From: Oxalobacteraceae bacterium UBA6018 | GTDB lineage: Bacteria; Pseudomonadota; Gammaproteobacteria; Burkholderiales; Burkholderiaceae_D | DNA: 64,000 bases | Assembly (NCBI GenBank): GCA_002428015.1 | Contig: DIZW01000114.1 | Location: 1-64,000 of the forward strand | Direction of reading: 5' to 3' | Shown: piece by piece, positions 35,940 to 46,100 of the stretch | How positions within the stretch are numbered: position 1 is the first letter of the stretch | Layout of the letters: each line of letters starts with the position of its first letter | The notes under the pieces: model-generated | The model's input: only the letters and a program-made list of their open reading frames with translations | What the model was told of the DNA's origin: nothing | Database searches by the model: none | Program-made: the position numbers and the translations under genes

Positions 35940-38639
35940 TTAGTAGTTCAAGCTCGCGCGCACGCCGAACATGCGCGGCTCGACGTAGCTGGCCTGCATG
36001 AAGCCGCCCCACACCGAGTCGCCGTTGGTCTTGGCATGGCTGTTGGCCAGGTTACGCACGTAGGCTTCGGCGTACCACTTGCCTTCCGGCGCTTCCAGGC
36101 GCAGCGAGGCGTCGCCCATGGCGTACGCTTTCTGGAAGCGGCCGATGTGGTCCCAATCCGAGTTACGCAGGTCGAAGTAGGCCTTGTCGCGCCAGTTGAC
36201 CTTCACGTAAGGGGTCAGCTTGAAGCCGTTGGCCAGCTCGAACTCCTGCGAGAAGTTGATGTTGAACTGGTACTTCGGCGTGTTCGGCAGGTGGTTGCCG
36301 TCGATGTTATACAGCTTGCGTCCCAACAGCGACTTGTCCGGCCCGTTGTAGACCGCCGGGCAGGGCTCGATGCCGAATTCGGCGCGCACTTCGCCGCACT
36401 GGTAGTCGTCGCTGTAGTTGTTAAAGCCGTGCACCGCGGTGTTGATGTAGGCGAAGCTGCCGCCCAGGCGGCCGCCATGCCATGGCTTCCAGTCCCACTC
36501 CAGCTCCAGGCCGGGAATGGTGGTGTTGCCGACGTTGATGGTGCGCCAGGACTCGTACACGTCGCACTTGGGCTGGTCGACCGGGCATGGCTTGCCGTCG
36601 TCCGGAATGATCTGGTTGACGAAGTAGTTACCGGTCAGCTGCATGTCCTTGTAGTGCATCAGGAAGGCGGTCGCGGACACGCTCAACGTGTTGTCCAGGA
36701 AGCGGCCCTTGTAGCCCAGCTCATAGTTGATGACGGTTTCCGGACCATACGGCAGGAAGGTCACGGTGCCAGGCTTGCCGGTCGCGGCGCACAGGTGGTA
36801 GTTGCAGGTGTCGGTCTTGTCGGCGAAGCCGCCGGCCTTGTAGCCGGTCGACACCGATGCATACGCCATCTGGCGCGGCGTGATCTGGTACTGCAGGCCG
36901 GTGCGCCAGGTGACCTTGTTCCAGGTCTCCTTGTGGTCGTTCGAGGTCGGCGCGGCGTAACCGGCGTACGCCGCCGGCCCCGCCGCCCAGCCCATCTGGT
37001 TGGTCAGGTCGGTACCGTCGTGCATGTGGAAGCTCGGCGTGCCGGCCACGCCGCGGTCGAACAGGCCGCGGTAGTAGGCCGTGTCGCTGATCCAGTTGCG
37101 GCCATAGACCTTGCCGCCCTGGTCCTGCTTCGAGTCGCGGCTGTAGCGCACGCCCAGGGTGCCGGTCCATTGCTGCGCGAAGTTCCAGTCGGCCTGGGTG
37201 AAGACGGCCTTGGCGTCGACCTGGCGGTTGGGCTGGTTGTACACCACGCTGCCCGGGTCGCCGTAAGGCTGCTGGATCGATTCGGTCATCTCGTAGTCGA
37301 TGCGGTTACGCTCGTGCATCGAGAACAGGCCGGCTACGTACTGCAGCGAGCCGAGCTTCTGCTTGAGCTGCAGCTCGTGCACGGTCGACATGTAGCGCGA
37401 GTCGGCGGTGCGGTGCCAGGTGTCCTTGATCGGCCAGGTGCCCCAGCTGCCGCCATCCTTGTTCGGGAACTGGACGATGTCAGCCCATGCCGGCGCGTTC
37501 TGCATGCCCAGGTCGTCGTCGCTGATCTCGGAGCGGCGCTGGTCGGCGATCTGGAAGTTGTAGTCCAGGACCGTGTGATCGTTGATGTTCCAGTTGGCGC
37601 CCGCGCGCAGGGTGCGGATGCTCATGTCGGTGGCGCCGGGGACGTTGACGCTGATGTCCCACGGGCCGCCGGTGCAGGCGTAGCGGGTGCCGGCGCCGGC
37701 CGCGCAATCGCGGAAGTGGGCCCAGCCCGCGCCGTTGTCCTGGAAGTCTTCCAGCGCACCGCGCAGGGTCAGGTCCTTGTTGACCTTCAGCGTGGCGGCC
37801 AGGCGCGCCGCCCACTGGTTCTGGTTCATGTAGTAGTCGGCCGGCGTGACTGGATGGTTGTAGCGCATGTCGACGTCCGGCTTGCCGTTCGGGATCCAGC
37901 CCTTGGACGGCACGTTCGCTTCGCTCAGGTCCTGGGTCTGGTTGGCGTAGCCGTCGCGCGTGACGCGCATGAAGGTGCCGCGCAGGGCCAGCATGTCGTT
38001 CACGACGTAGTTCTGCACTACGCTGACCTGCTTCTTGTTGTAGTTGCCCAGGTCGATGTCGGTGTGGCCGTAGTTGCCGGTGAAGTCGGGCTTGGCGGTG
38101 ATGACGTTGATGCTGCCGCCGGTCGAGTTACGCCCGAACAGCGTGCCCTGCGGGCCGCGCAGCACTTCGAACTGGTCGATGTCGAACATGAGCGCCTGCG
38201 CGCCCTGCGGCCGCGGCGAATACAGGCCGTCGATGTGGAAGCCCACCGCCGGATCGCCCGTCTCGGTGAAGTTGGTCGAGGTGATGCCGCGGATGGTGAT
38301 CTGCACGCCCGAGTCCAGGCCGGTCTCCATCACCACGTTGGGGATTTCGCCGGACAGGTCGCGCAGGCTGACCGCGCCCTTGCGGGTGAGCTGGTCCTGG
38401 GACAGCGCCGTCACGGCCAGCGGAGTCTTCATCAGCGAGGTGGTGAAGCGGGTGGCGGTGACGACCACCTCGGGAATCTGGTCCGCGCTGGCGGCGGGGG
38501 CGGGAGCGGTGGCGGGGGCTGCGGCCGGCGTCGCGGCGCTGTCGGCGGCGGCCGTTTGCGCGTGGCCTGGCAGGGCGGCGAAGGCGCATGCGCTTGCCAC
38601 CGCCATGCTCATGACCGTCCGTTTCGTTGGATGTAGCAT
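35940..38639 (-). CDS. TonB-dependent receptor, member of the predicted mannan regulon
   Basis: An 899-residue outer-membrane importer. A signal peptide (MLHPTKRTVMSMAVASACAFAALPGHAQ) leads to an Ala/Pro linker and a TonB-box-like EVVVTATR. The plug contains LRDLSGEIPNVV, IRGITSTNF and VLRGPQGTLFGRNSTGGSINV, and the barrel ends in FGVRASLNY. The plug type is shared by receptors for siderophores and for carbohydrates, so sequence alone does not decide. Its promoter has the same upstream module and spacing as the divergent promoters of the mannan locus 12 kb away, so I infer import of manno-oligosaccharides. Confidence 0.92.
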   Translation of the reverse strand: MLHPTKRTVMSMAVASACAFAALPGHAQTAAADSAATPAAAPATAPAPAASADQIPEVVVTATRFTTSLMKTPLAVTALSQDQLTRKGAVSLRDLSGEIPNVVMETGLDSGVQITIRGITSTNFTETGDPAVGFHIDGLYSPRPQGAQALMFDIDQFEVLRGPQGTLFGRNSTGGSINVITAKPDFTGNYGHTDIDLGNYNKKQVSVVQNYVVNDMLALRGTFMRVTRDGYANQTQDLSEANVPSKGWIPNGKPDVDMRYNHPVTPADYYMNQNQWAARLAATLKVNKDLTLRGALEDFQDNGAGWAHFRDCAAGAGTRYACTGGPWDISVNVPGATDMSIRTLRAGANWNINDHTVLDYNFQIADQRRSEISDDDLGMQNAPAWADIVQFPNKDGGSWGTWPIKDTWHRTADSRYMSTVHELQLKQKLGSLQYVAGLFSMHERNRIDYEMTESIQQPYGDPGSVVYNQPNRQVDAKAVFTQADWNFAQQWTGTLGVRYSRDSKQDQGGKVYGRNWISDTAYYRGLFDRGVAGTPSFHMHDGTDLTNQMGWAAGPAAYAGYAAPTSNDHKETWNKVTWRTGLQYQITPRQMAYASVSTGYKAGGFADKTDTCNYHLCAATGKPGTVTFLPYGPETVINYELGYKGRFLDNTLSVSATAFLMHYKDMQLTGNYFVNQIIPDDGKPCPVDQPKCDVYESWRTINVGNTTIPGLELEWDWKPWHGGRLGGSFAYINTAVHGFNNYSDDYQCGEVRAEFGIEPCPAVYNGPDKSLLGRKLYNIDGNHLPNTPKYQFNINFSQEFELANGFKLTPYVKVNWRDKAYFDLRNSDWDHIGRFQKAYAMGDASLRLEAPEGKWYAEAYVRNLANSHAKTNGDSVWGGFMQASYVEPRMFGVRASLNY

Positions 38640-38779
38640 TGTATCTCCTCAGTTATTGGAATTATCTGTGCGGCGAGTGTCGGCTGCGAAGCGCGACGTC
38701 GGCGCCTCGCACGGAGAGGTGGCAGGTCAACGCGCCGTCGCGGGCCTCGTTGGCGCTGCCGTTCAATTCCGTGAGTTTC

Positions 38780-38852
38780 AGTATTGCGGGCCAAGTTTGG
38801 AGGGTCAAACGTTTCGCCGCAGGCAGGCCCAGTTTCATCGTTTTTACTAAAC
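38780..38852 (-). promoter_or_regulatory. Mannan-regulon promoter module, copy B (TonB-dependent receptor)
   Basis: Minus strand: GTTTAGTAAA (38852-38843), AAACT (38835-38831), 22 bp, TTGACC (38808-38803), 17 bp, AATACT (38785-38780). The upstream dyad GTTTAG-N9-TGAAAC would be centred near -68, where class I activators often bind. The promoter lies about 140 bp before the receptor start. Confidence 0.75.
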
Positions 38853-38863
38853 ACGCCGCTTGT

Positions 38864-39163
38864 CGCGCGTTTTCAGCAGGGGCCAGCGGCGCCAGCTCGG
38901 CCGCCGGACGGCGCTCGATCTACGCCACGATCGCGTTCACCGGGCGCAGGCCGCGCCGGATGCTGAACCAGGCGGGCCGCCGAAGGAAGGAAATCGAATA
39001 CACCAGCGGCGCGACCAGGCCCTGGTGTCGATCTGCCGCACGCGCTCGAAGTGCTTCTGGATGAGCACCGCCCGTACCACACGACCGCAGCCCAGATCAG
39101 TAGCATGGTGGCCGCGAAGCCGCTGAAAAAGCGCAGGAACAGGGAGCGCGGCGGCGCATTCAT
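38864..39163 (-). pseudogene. Decayed sensor histidine kinase (QseC-like remnant)
   Basis: The ATG at 39163 overlaps the response-regulator stop, as in intact two-component operons. It gives MNAPPRSLFLRFFSGFAATMLL, a normal kinase N-terminus with a membrane helix. After VVWYGR the kinase-like sequence shifts frame (VLIQKHFERVRQIDT), shifts again (GLVAPLVYSI), then jumps to the region after the second membrane helix (PAWFSIRRGLRPVNAIVA), meets an in-frame TAG where Glu is expected, continues IERRPAAELAPLAP and stops. Most of the periplasmic domain and all of the catalytic domains are gone. Two frameshifts, one stop and two deletions argue for real decay, not sequencing error. Confidence 0.85.
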
Positions 39164-39816
39164 CTGCGCACCACGTAGCCGACCCCGCGCACGGTCGAAA
39201 TATAGTCGCCGCCGACCTTCCTGCGCAGGTTATGCATGTGCGCGTCCAGCACCGGGCCTTCGACGTGCGGCATGGCCTGCGCTTCCAGCTCACGCCGCGT
39301 CCACACCCGGTCCGGCTGGCGCAGCAGCGCGTGCATCAAATCGAACTCGGTTTTCGACAGCGGGATCCGCACGCCCGCGCGCATCAGGCTGCGCGCGCTT
39401 TCGTCGAGCACCAGGTCCTTCACCTCCCACACGGGCGCGCCGGCCACGCGCGTGCCCGTCACGCGCCGCATCACCGCGCGCAGGCGCGCCATCAGTTCGC
39501 CGGTGGCGACGGGCTTGACGAGAAAATCGTCAGCGCCGGCGTCGAGGCATTCGATGCGGTCGTCCAGCGCGTCGCGCGCGGTGATGATCATGATCGGCGC
39601 GGCCAGGCCTTGGCGGCGCAGCTGGCGCAGCAGAGCGAGGCCGCCGCAGTCGGGCAGGCCGAGGTCGAGCAGGACCGCGTCGAAGGTGTCCTCGCACAGC
39701 CAGTGGCGCGCGTCGGCCGCGTTGCGCAGCCAGGTCGCTTGCTGGCCGGCGTTGACCAGCGCCGCATGCAGCGCGCGGCCCAGTTTCAGGTCGTCTTCGA
39801 TCAGGCAGATCTTCAT
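39160..39816 (-). CDS. OmpR/QseB-type response regulator (partner kinase lost)
   Basis: The receiver domain has the acidic pocket (EDD, residues 7-9), the phospho-acceptor Asp51, Thr79 and Lys101. A C-terminal OmpR-type winged helix ends in TVRGVGYVVRR. Length 218 from the ATG at 39816; an upstream TTG was rejected. The gene is intact while the kinase gene overlapping its end is a remnant, so it may be phosphorylated by another kinase or a small phosphodonor, or be on the way to loss. Confidence 0.93.
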   Translation of the reverse strand: MKICLIEDDLKLGRALHAALVNAGQQATWLRNAADARHWLCEDTFDAVLLDLGLPDCGGLALLRQLRRQGLAAPIMIITARDALDDRIECLDAGADDFLVKPVATGELMARLRAVMRRVTGTRVAGAPVWEVKDLVLDESARSLMRAGVRIPLSKTEFDLMHALLRQPDRVWTRRELEAQAMPHVEGPVLDAHMHNLRRKVGGDYISTVRGVGYVVRR

Positions 39817-39859
39817 CAAGGTTCCCGCGTGTTTTTTCCTCTACTTTACGGGTCCAACC

Positions 39860-39893
39860 TTCATTTGACCTTCAGGATTCATTGAGATTATTT
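39860..39893 (+). promoter_or_regulatory. Probable promoter of the NHL-repeat gene with OmpR-type repeats
   Basis: TTGACC (39865-39870) and TTATTT (39888-39893) form a candidate promoter with a 17-bp spacer for the lipoprotein gene at 39956. TTCA repeats begin at 39860, 39871 and 39878; the first two are 11 bp apart, the spacing OmpR-family regulators prefer, so the adjacent response regulator may bind here. Confidence 0.4.
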
Positions 39894-39955
39894 TGAGGTT
39901 GGCTCCTCATACTTCTCCCGGCACCACAACACTTCCATTCACGCCAGGGGACACC

Positions 39956-42049
39956 ATGCACTCACCTATCGCCAAGCGCATCACCTACCATCTGACCATC
40001 ATGACAGCCTGTCTTCTGGCCGGCTGCGGCAACGCCGGCGGCGGCGGAATCGAAATACTGTCGGCGTTACCCACCCGGATACCGAGCCTGTCGCTGTTCG
40101 CCGGCTCGCCGTCCGGCCAGGGCTACCTCGACGGCGCGCGCGCCCAGGCCCGCTTCAGCTACGTGGCGGGCATGCGTTTCGACGGCGCAGGTAACATGTT
40201 CGTGGCCGACGCGCGCAACGCGGTCATCCGCAAGATCGATGGCGCCGGCATGGTCAGCACCCTCGCCGGCGGCGCCGAGCTGGCCGGCAGCACCGACGGC
40301 AGCGCCGGCGCCGCGAGATTCTCCATGCCGTCCGATGTCGCCATCGATGGCGCGGGCAACGTGTACGTGGCCGACAGCGGCAACAGCGTGGTGCGCAAGA
40401 TCACGCCGGGTGGCGTGGTCACCACCCTGGCCGGCGTGGCGGGGCAGTACGGCGCGAGCGATGGCGCCGGCGCGGCGGCGCGATTTTCGGGACCGAGCGG
40501 CATCGTCGTCGACCGCCAGGGCAACCTGTTCGTGGCCGACACCTGGAACCAGACTATCCGCACGATCACCCCCAACGGCAGCGTCAGCACCTTCGCCGGC
40601 AGCGCCGGCGCGTGGGGCCACACCGACGGCGCCGGTGCTGCCGCCCAGTTCAGCGGGCCGGGCAGCATCGCCATCGACGGCGCCGGCACCTTGTACGTCA
40701 CCGATGGCGACAACACCATCCGCCGCATCAGCGCCGCCGGCGTGGTCAGCACGGTGGCCGGCGTGTCCGGCCAGAGCGGCAGCGCCGACGGCCCGGCGGC
40801 CAGCGCGCTGTTCAACGGCCCGTCCGGCGTCACCGTCGACGGCGGCGGCAACCTGTTCGTCATGGACGGCTACAACAGCACCGTGCGCAAGATCACCCCG
40901 GACGGCACGGTGAGCACGGTCGCCGGCGTCGCCGGCAAGGTCGGTAACGTCGATGGCGCTGCCGGCGTGGCGCTGCTCAAGGGGCCGGGACGCGTGCTGG
41001 CCGACGGCGCCGGCAATGTGTACATCAGCGATAACAATAGCGCGATCCGCAAGCTGGCCGCCGACGGCACGCTGAGCACCTGGGCCGGCGGCACCGGCGC
41101 GGCCGGCAGCGCCGACGGGCGTGGCGCCGAGGCGCGCTTCAGCTTCCCCAACGGGATAGCGGTCGACGCGCAAAAGAACCTGTACGTGGCGGACCAGGAC
41201 AACGCCACGGTACGCAAGATCAGCGCCGGCGGCGTGGTGTCCACCCTGGCCGGCAAGGCGGGCGCCTGGGGTTATGCGGACGGGCGCGCCGACACGGCGC
41301 GGTTCTCCGGCGTGGGCGGCATGGCGGTGGACGCCAACGGCAACGCCTACGTCACCGAATTCTATAACCACACGGTGCGCAAGATCACCCCGGCCGGGGT
41401 GGTGTCGACCCTGGCCGGCGCGGCCGGCCAGAGCGGCTACGCCGACGGCAGCGGCGCCACCGCGCGCTTCAACGGTCCGAACAACGTGGCGGTGGACCGG
41501 CAGGGCAACGTCTACGTGACCGACTACGGCAACAACGCGATCCGCAGAATCACACCGGACGGCCTGGTGAGCACCCTGGCCGGCGCCACGCAGGCGGGCA
41601 GCGCGGACGGCGCCGGCGGCGCGGCGCGCTTCAATGGCCCCAACAGCCTGGCCCTCGACGCCGCAGGCAATCTGCTGGTGACCGATGCGGTCAACAACAC
41701 GGTGCGCAAGGTGACGCCGGCCGGCATGGTGACGACCGTGGCAGGCAAGCCCGGGGAGGTGGGCGGCGCGGATGGCGTCGGCGCCGCGGCGCGCTTCAAT
41801 TATCCGTGGGGGATCGCGGTCGATCGCGCCGGCGCTGTGTACGTGGCCGACTCGGGCAACAACAGCGTGCGCAAGATCGATGCCGCCGGCAAGGTCAGCA
41901 CCGTGATCGGCGGCGGCACGGTCTACAGCAACGTGCAGGGCGCGCTGCCGGCTGGATTGGCCTACCCGATCGGGGTGGCCGTCGATCCGACCAGCGACGC
42001 CTTGTATATCACCCTTCCCGACGCGGTGCTCAAAGCGGTCGTCAATTAG
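39956..42049 (+). CDS. NHL-repeat beta-propeller lipoprotein
   Basis: A 697-residue secreted protein made almost wholly of NHL repeats. The start at 39956 follows AGGGG and gives a lipoprotein signal ending LLAGCGN (Cys near residue 23). About eleven complete units of roughly 56 residues follow, plus a partial last one. Each contains a variant of LAGxAGxxGxxDGxGxxARF, then G(N/T)xYVxDxxNxxVRKI. Such arrays fold as one or two beta-propellers and usually bind proteins or glycans. No catalytic motif is seen. It converges with, and overlaps by eight bases, the esterase gene of the mannan operon. The role is unknown. Confidence 0.88.
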   Translation: MHSPIAKRITYHLTIMTACLLAGCGNAGGGGIEILSALPTRIPSLSLFAGSPSGQGYLDGARAQARFSYVAGMRFDGAGNMFVADARNAVIRKIDGAGMVSTLAGGAELAGSTDGSAGAARFSMPSDVAIDGAGNVYVADSGNSVVRKITPGGVVTTLAGVAGQYGASDGAGAAARFSGPSGIVVDRQGNLFVADTWNQTIRTITPNGSVSTFAGSAGAWGHTDGAGAAAQFSGPGSIAIDGAGTLYVTDGDNTIRRISAAGVVSTVAGVSGQSGSADGPAASALFNGPSGVTVDGGGNLFVMDGYNSTVRKITPDGTVSTVAGVAGKVGNVDGAAGVALLKGPGRVLADGAGNVYISDNNSAIRKLAADGTLSTWAGGTGAAGSADGRGAEARFSFPNGIAVDAQKNLYVADQDNATVRKISAGGVVSTLAGKAGAWGYADGRADTARFSGVGGMAVDANGNAYVTEFYNHTVRKITPAGVVSTLAGAAGQSGYADGSGATARFNGPNNVAVDRQGNVYVTDYGNNAIRRITPDGLVSTLAGATQAGSADGAGGAARFNGPNSLALDAAGNLLVTDAVNNTVRKVTPAGMVTTVAGKPGEVGGADGVGAAARFNYPWGIAVDRAGAVYVADSGNNSVRKIDAAGKVSTVIGGGTVYSNVQGALPAGLAYPIGVAVDPTSDALYITLPDAVLKAVVN

Positions 42050-43106
42050 GCGCGCCGCCTGCGCCCTGCCATCCCGCCAGCGCGCGCAGTTGCGGCAGCA
42101 GCTCCTGCGCCATCTGCGCATGCTGGGCGCCTGTGGGATGGGCGTCGCTGGCGTCGCCCGGATGGTAGGCCGACGCCACCGCGCGCACGCGCGGGTCGCC
42201 GACCCGGCGGACGGTCTCGGCGATGTCGTCGCTTAGCGCGGCCTTCTTGGCGCCATTGAGTATCGCCCCTTCGGTGAGCGCGATGCGCGCCTGCGGATGG
42301 TCGCGCAGCAGCGTGCGCACCAGCGCCACGTAGACCGTCACGTAGGCCTCGCGCTCCGGGATCCCGGTAGTGAAATCGTTGGTGCCGATCGCGCTGACGA
42401 TCAGGTCGGGCTGGTAGCGGCGCTGGTCCCACGGCTGTGGGTGGGCGGCGTCGGCGATGCCGAGCTGGTAGAAGTCGGGCAGGTTCAATTCGTCGGTGCG
42501 GCCGTTCCAGCTGCGCACCAGCCCGCGCCCGCCGTAACAGACCAGCTGGACCTGGGCGTCCAGCGCCTCCCCCATCAGCATGCCGTAGGAGTGGCGCGGA
42601 TCGGTCCAGGTGGCGTCTTTCTTGATGCCCGCCCGGTCCACGCCCTCGGCGCAGGTGACCGAGTCGCCCAGCACCAGCAGCTTGCGCCGCGGGAGCGGCG
42701 GGGCCGCGTCAAGCGCGCCGTCGGTGGCGAAGCCGGCCAAGGTCACCACGCCGTTCCAGGTCTCGGAGCGGTGCATGATGTCGACGCTGTGGTGCCCCGC
42801 CGTGGCGGCGTCGACCAAGGTCAAGGTGGTGCGCTCGGGCGGCACGGCGATACGGCGCGGCGCGGCGCCGTCGATCACCACGTCGAGGTAGCTTTGTTTT
42901 CCACTGCTCCAGGCGTCCACCGACAAGGCCTTGCCGGTGAAGCTGAACGACAGGCGCACGCCCGGATAGCCGAAGCGCAGGCCGCCGTCGGCGTCTTCCA
43001 CGGCGCGGCCCATGCGCGCGATGTGGCTGTCGGTGGCGGCCACTGTGGCGGCGCGCGCGCCGCAGGCGGCCAGCATGGCCGCGATGACGATCAGCTTAAG
43101 GCGCAT
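42042..43106 (-). CDS. SGNH/GDSL acetylesterase, CE2-like, exported
   Basis: A secreted esterase of 354 residues with a signal peptide (MRLKLIVIAAMLAACGARA). A beta-sandwich N-terminal domain (about 25-135) precedes an SGNH hydrolase domain with the nucleophile in GDSVTCAEG, the oxyanion-site GTNDFTTG and the histidine in DAHPTGAQH. This two-domain layout is that of carbohydrate esterase family 2, which deacetylates xylan and mannan. Its start overlaps the end of the GH2-SGNH gene by 11 bases, so it is the last gene of the mannan operon. It probably removes acetyl groups from mannose residues. Confidence 0.88.
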   Translation of the reverse strand: MRLKLIVIAAMLAACGARAATVAATDSHIARMGRAVEDADGGLRFGYPGVRLSFSFTGKALSVDAWSSGKQSYLDVVIDGAAPRRIAVPPERTTLTLVDAATAGHHSVDIMHRSETWNGVVTLAGFATDGALDAAPPLPRRKLLVLGDSVTCAEGVDRAGIKKDATWTDPRHSYGMLMGEALDAQVQLVCYGGRGLVRSWNGRTDELNLPDFYQLGIADAAHPQPWDQRRYQPDLIVSAIGTNDFTTGIPEREAYVTVYVALVRTLLRDHPQARIALTEGAILNGAKKAALSDDIAETVRRVGDPRVRAVASAYHPGDASDAHPTGAQHAQMAQELLPQLRALAGWQGAGGAPN

Positions 43107-46100
43107 GGTCGGCCTGCTTGAGCAGTTTGTCGATGTCGGGCGCCATGGCGTCGGCCCAGATCTGGTAGCCCTTGGCGGTCGGGTGCAGGAAGTCCGGCAT
43201 GATCTCGGGCGAAATGGTGCCGGCGGCGTCGGTCAGCAGCGGCCCGTAGTCGCGGTACACCACGTGCTTGCCGTCGTTGAGGGTGGCGACCATCTTGTTG
43301 AGCGCGACGATGCGGCCGCGCTTTTCGCCATGCACTGTCTCGTCCGACGGCAGCACCGCGTTGAGCAGGATGCGCGCGTCCGGGTACAGCGCGCGCAGCC
43401 TGGCCACCACGGCCTTGATGCCGCCGAAGACCTGGACCGGCGTCTCGTCGCACAGGCCGAAGTTGTTGGTACCGATCAGCAGCACCACGACCTTGGGCCG
43501 CATGGCGGCGATGTGCGGATCCTGCAGGCGCCACAGCACGTTGCCGGTGTGGTCGCCGCCGATGCCGAAGTTACCGGGCTTGAAGCGGCCGAACTTGGCG
43601 TCCCATATCTGCCTGGTCCAGCCTTCGGTGATCGAGTCGCCCAGGAACATGACATCCACCCCGCCCTGGGTCGCCAGGGCCACCTGGTCGGCCTGCATGC
43701 GCTGCCAGCGTTCGATCGTCATCCATGGATACTCGACGTTGCGCGGCGCCGGATTGGTGGCGCACATGGCCGGACCGTTGTCGGGAATCGCGACCGACTG
43801 CGCGGCGGCGTTCCAGCCGCGCAGGCTCAGGCTGAGCGGGCCGTGGGCGCTGAAGTTGGCGGTCAGGGTCTTGCTCTCGCCCGGCATCAGCGACACGTAG
43901 TTGTCCGAGTAGTACACCGGCAGCACGCGCTCGCCGGCCTCGGTCAGCAAGGTCAGCTTGCTGTTCAGGACCGGCAGCGCGGAGTTGTTCTTGAGCGTGA
44001 TGTTGAGCGCCTGCTCGCTGCCGTACTGGTGGCGGCTGACCACCATCGCCAGCGGCACCGTGGCCAGCCGGTTGAGGCCCTGCTGACCGGCGGGCGTGGT
44101 GCTCGGCCAGTAGACGTTCTCCGAGATCACCTGGCCGCCGCTGTTCTTCAGCGCCAGCTTGAGCACCATCAGGCCGTGCTTGGCCAGCAGCGCGTGCAGG
44201 CCCAGGTCGATCGGCGCCGAGGTGCGCACCGGCGGGACGCTGACGGTCGCGCTGCCGCTGCCGAGCAGCGCGCCGTCGATGCCGTAGGCCTGGTAGGAGA
44301 CGGTCGCGTTCTCGAGCGGATGATCGGGATTGTTGATGACCATGACGGCGTGGTCGGGCAGGTTCATCTGCACGTGCACCGGCTCGGCCGCGTGCATCAC
44401 GCCGTAAAACGAGCCGTGGGTGTCGTAGTCGTGGCTGAGGATCTGCCACATCGTGCTGGGCCAGGCCGGCTGCGTCATCCACAGCATGCGGCCGCTGTTC
44501 TCGCGCCACAGGCCGGCGTTCATGCCTTCGAAGATGGCGCGGTGGGTCTCGTAGTTGAGCATCTGGGCCTTGCGTTCGAAGTCGTCCAGCGACACGGCCG
44601 CGCCGAAGTTGGTCGCCACCGCGGCCATGAACGGCTTGGAGCCGCCGTTGCCGTCGGGGTGCCAGTCGTGGTAGGCCACGGTGTCGCTGAGCGGCCACTG
44701 CTCGGAGGCCGGAATGGCGGCCCTGAGCGCCTCCGCGGTCGGGATCGACGGCGTGCCCACTTCGACCGAGAAGCCCTTGGCGTGCTCGGTGAAGTAGCTG
44801 GCCGGCTGGCGGTAGTTGTACGGGCCGCTGCCCTGCAGGTTGATGCGGTTCGAGCTGCCGGTGTACCAGCGGGTGCCGTCCAGTTCATAGATGGCCGCTT
44901 CGAGCGCCTGGTTGAGCACCGGCTGCGGCACGCCCTCGTTGCGGCCGAACCAGGCCACCACCGAGGGGTGGTTGCGGAAGCGCTTGACCACGTCGCGCGC
45001 GTTGGCCATGAACAGGTCCACGTCCTGGGGCTCGATGTTGTAGTCCTGGGTCGAGGCCCAGAAATCGTTGAGCACCATCAGGCCGTATTCGTCGGCCAGG
45101 TCGTAGAACGCCTCCTCGGTGTTCTGCCCGACCCAGTTGCGGATGATGTTCACGTGGGCGTCGCGGTGCAGGCGGAAGTAAGGCTCCAGGCGCTGGCGGT
45201 CGACCCGCTTGAGCCAGTCGTCCATGCCCCAGTTGCCGCCGCGCGCGGCGATGCGCACGCCGTTGACCTTGATGACCAGGTAGGGCGTGAGCGTGGTCTC
45301 GGGCAGTTCCTTGACGGCGGCGCTGCCGAGCGCCTCGGCGCGTAGGCCCGTGGCCCACTGGTCGCCGGCGATTTTTTTGATCGCCTCGTGGCGCGCGTCG
45401 GTGATCTTGATGCCCAGCTCATGGCCCTTGGTGAAGTCGGCCTCGACCCGGTGCAGGTGGCCGCCCGGGTCCACCAGCGACAGCTCGTAGGTGACGGCGC
45501 GGATGCCGAAGCCGGTGCGGCTCTGGTCCGACAGCTGCGCTCCCTGGCGCACTTCCACCGCCACGTCGTGCATCTCGGGGCGGCCGTAGCCGTTCGGCCA
45601 CCACAGGCGCGGGTGCCGCAGCTTGAACGCGGCGAATTCGCCGGCGCCGAAATGCACGCTCTGCTCGCCCGGCGCCAGGGTCACGGCCTTGGTCAGCACG
45701 ATCGGCTTGAGGGTGCCGGCGCGGTCGGTGACGGTGGCGCGCACGGTCGCGCGCACCGCCCTGGCGCCCAGGTTGGTGACGGGGACGTCGATGCCGATGT
45801 CGGCCTCGCTGTTGTCGGCCTTGGGCAGGGCGGTGATCACGTGGGCGTCGCCCAGGCGCAGCTCGCCGGTGGCGCGCAGCACCACGTCCTGCCAGATGCC
45901 GGTGTTACGGTCGCGCACGGACGGGATCCAGTCCCAGCCCTCGGAGGCGATGAAGGTAGGGCCGTCCTGGGCCATCACGCCGCCGTTTTCGCCGGCGCCG
46001 GCGCTCATCGATTCTTCCTGCGGGATGCCGGGATGGGGCGGCGGCGACACCTTGACCGCGATGACGTTGCCGCCCTTGGCGTCTAGGTAGGGCGCGATGT

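Noticed and set aside
35556..38636. 1026-codon plus-strand frame opposite the second TonB receptor
   Set aside because: It spans a terminator region and antisense receptor sequence and shows no domain or ribosome-binding site.
38864..39163. Kinase remnant explained by a single sequencing frameshift
   Set aside because: Two separate frameshifts, an in-frame stop and two missing segments are needed to align it with an intact kinase, which is too much for one error.
40080..42000. Periodic repeats that could suggest a CRISPR or satellite array
   Set aside because: The period of about 170 bp is in frame and encodes NHL repeats; there are no identical short repeats with unique spacers.
43012..45345. 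777-codon plus-strand frame opposite the GH2-SGNH gene
   Set aside because: The minus strand encodes recognisable GH2 and SGNH motifs throughout.
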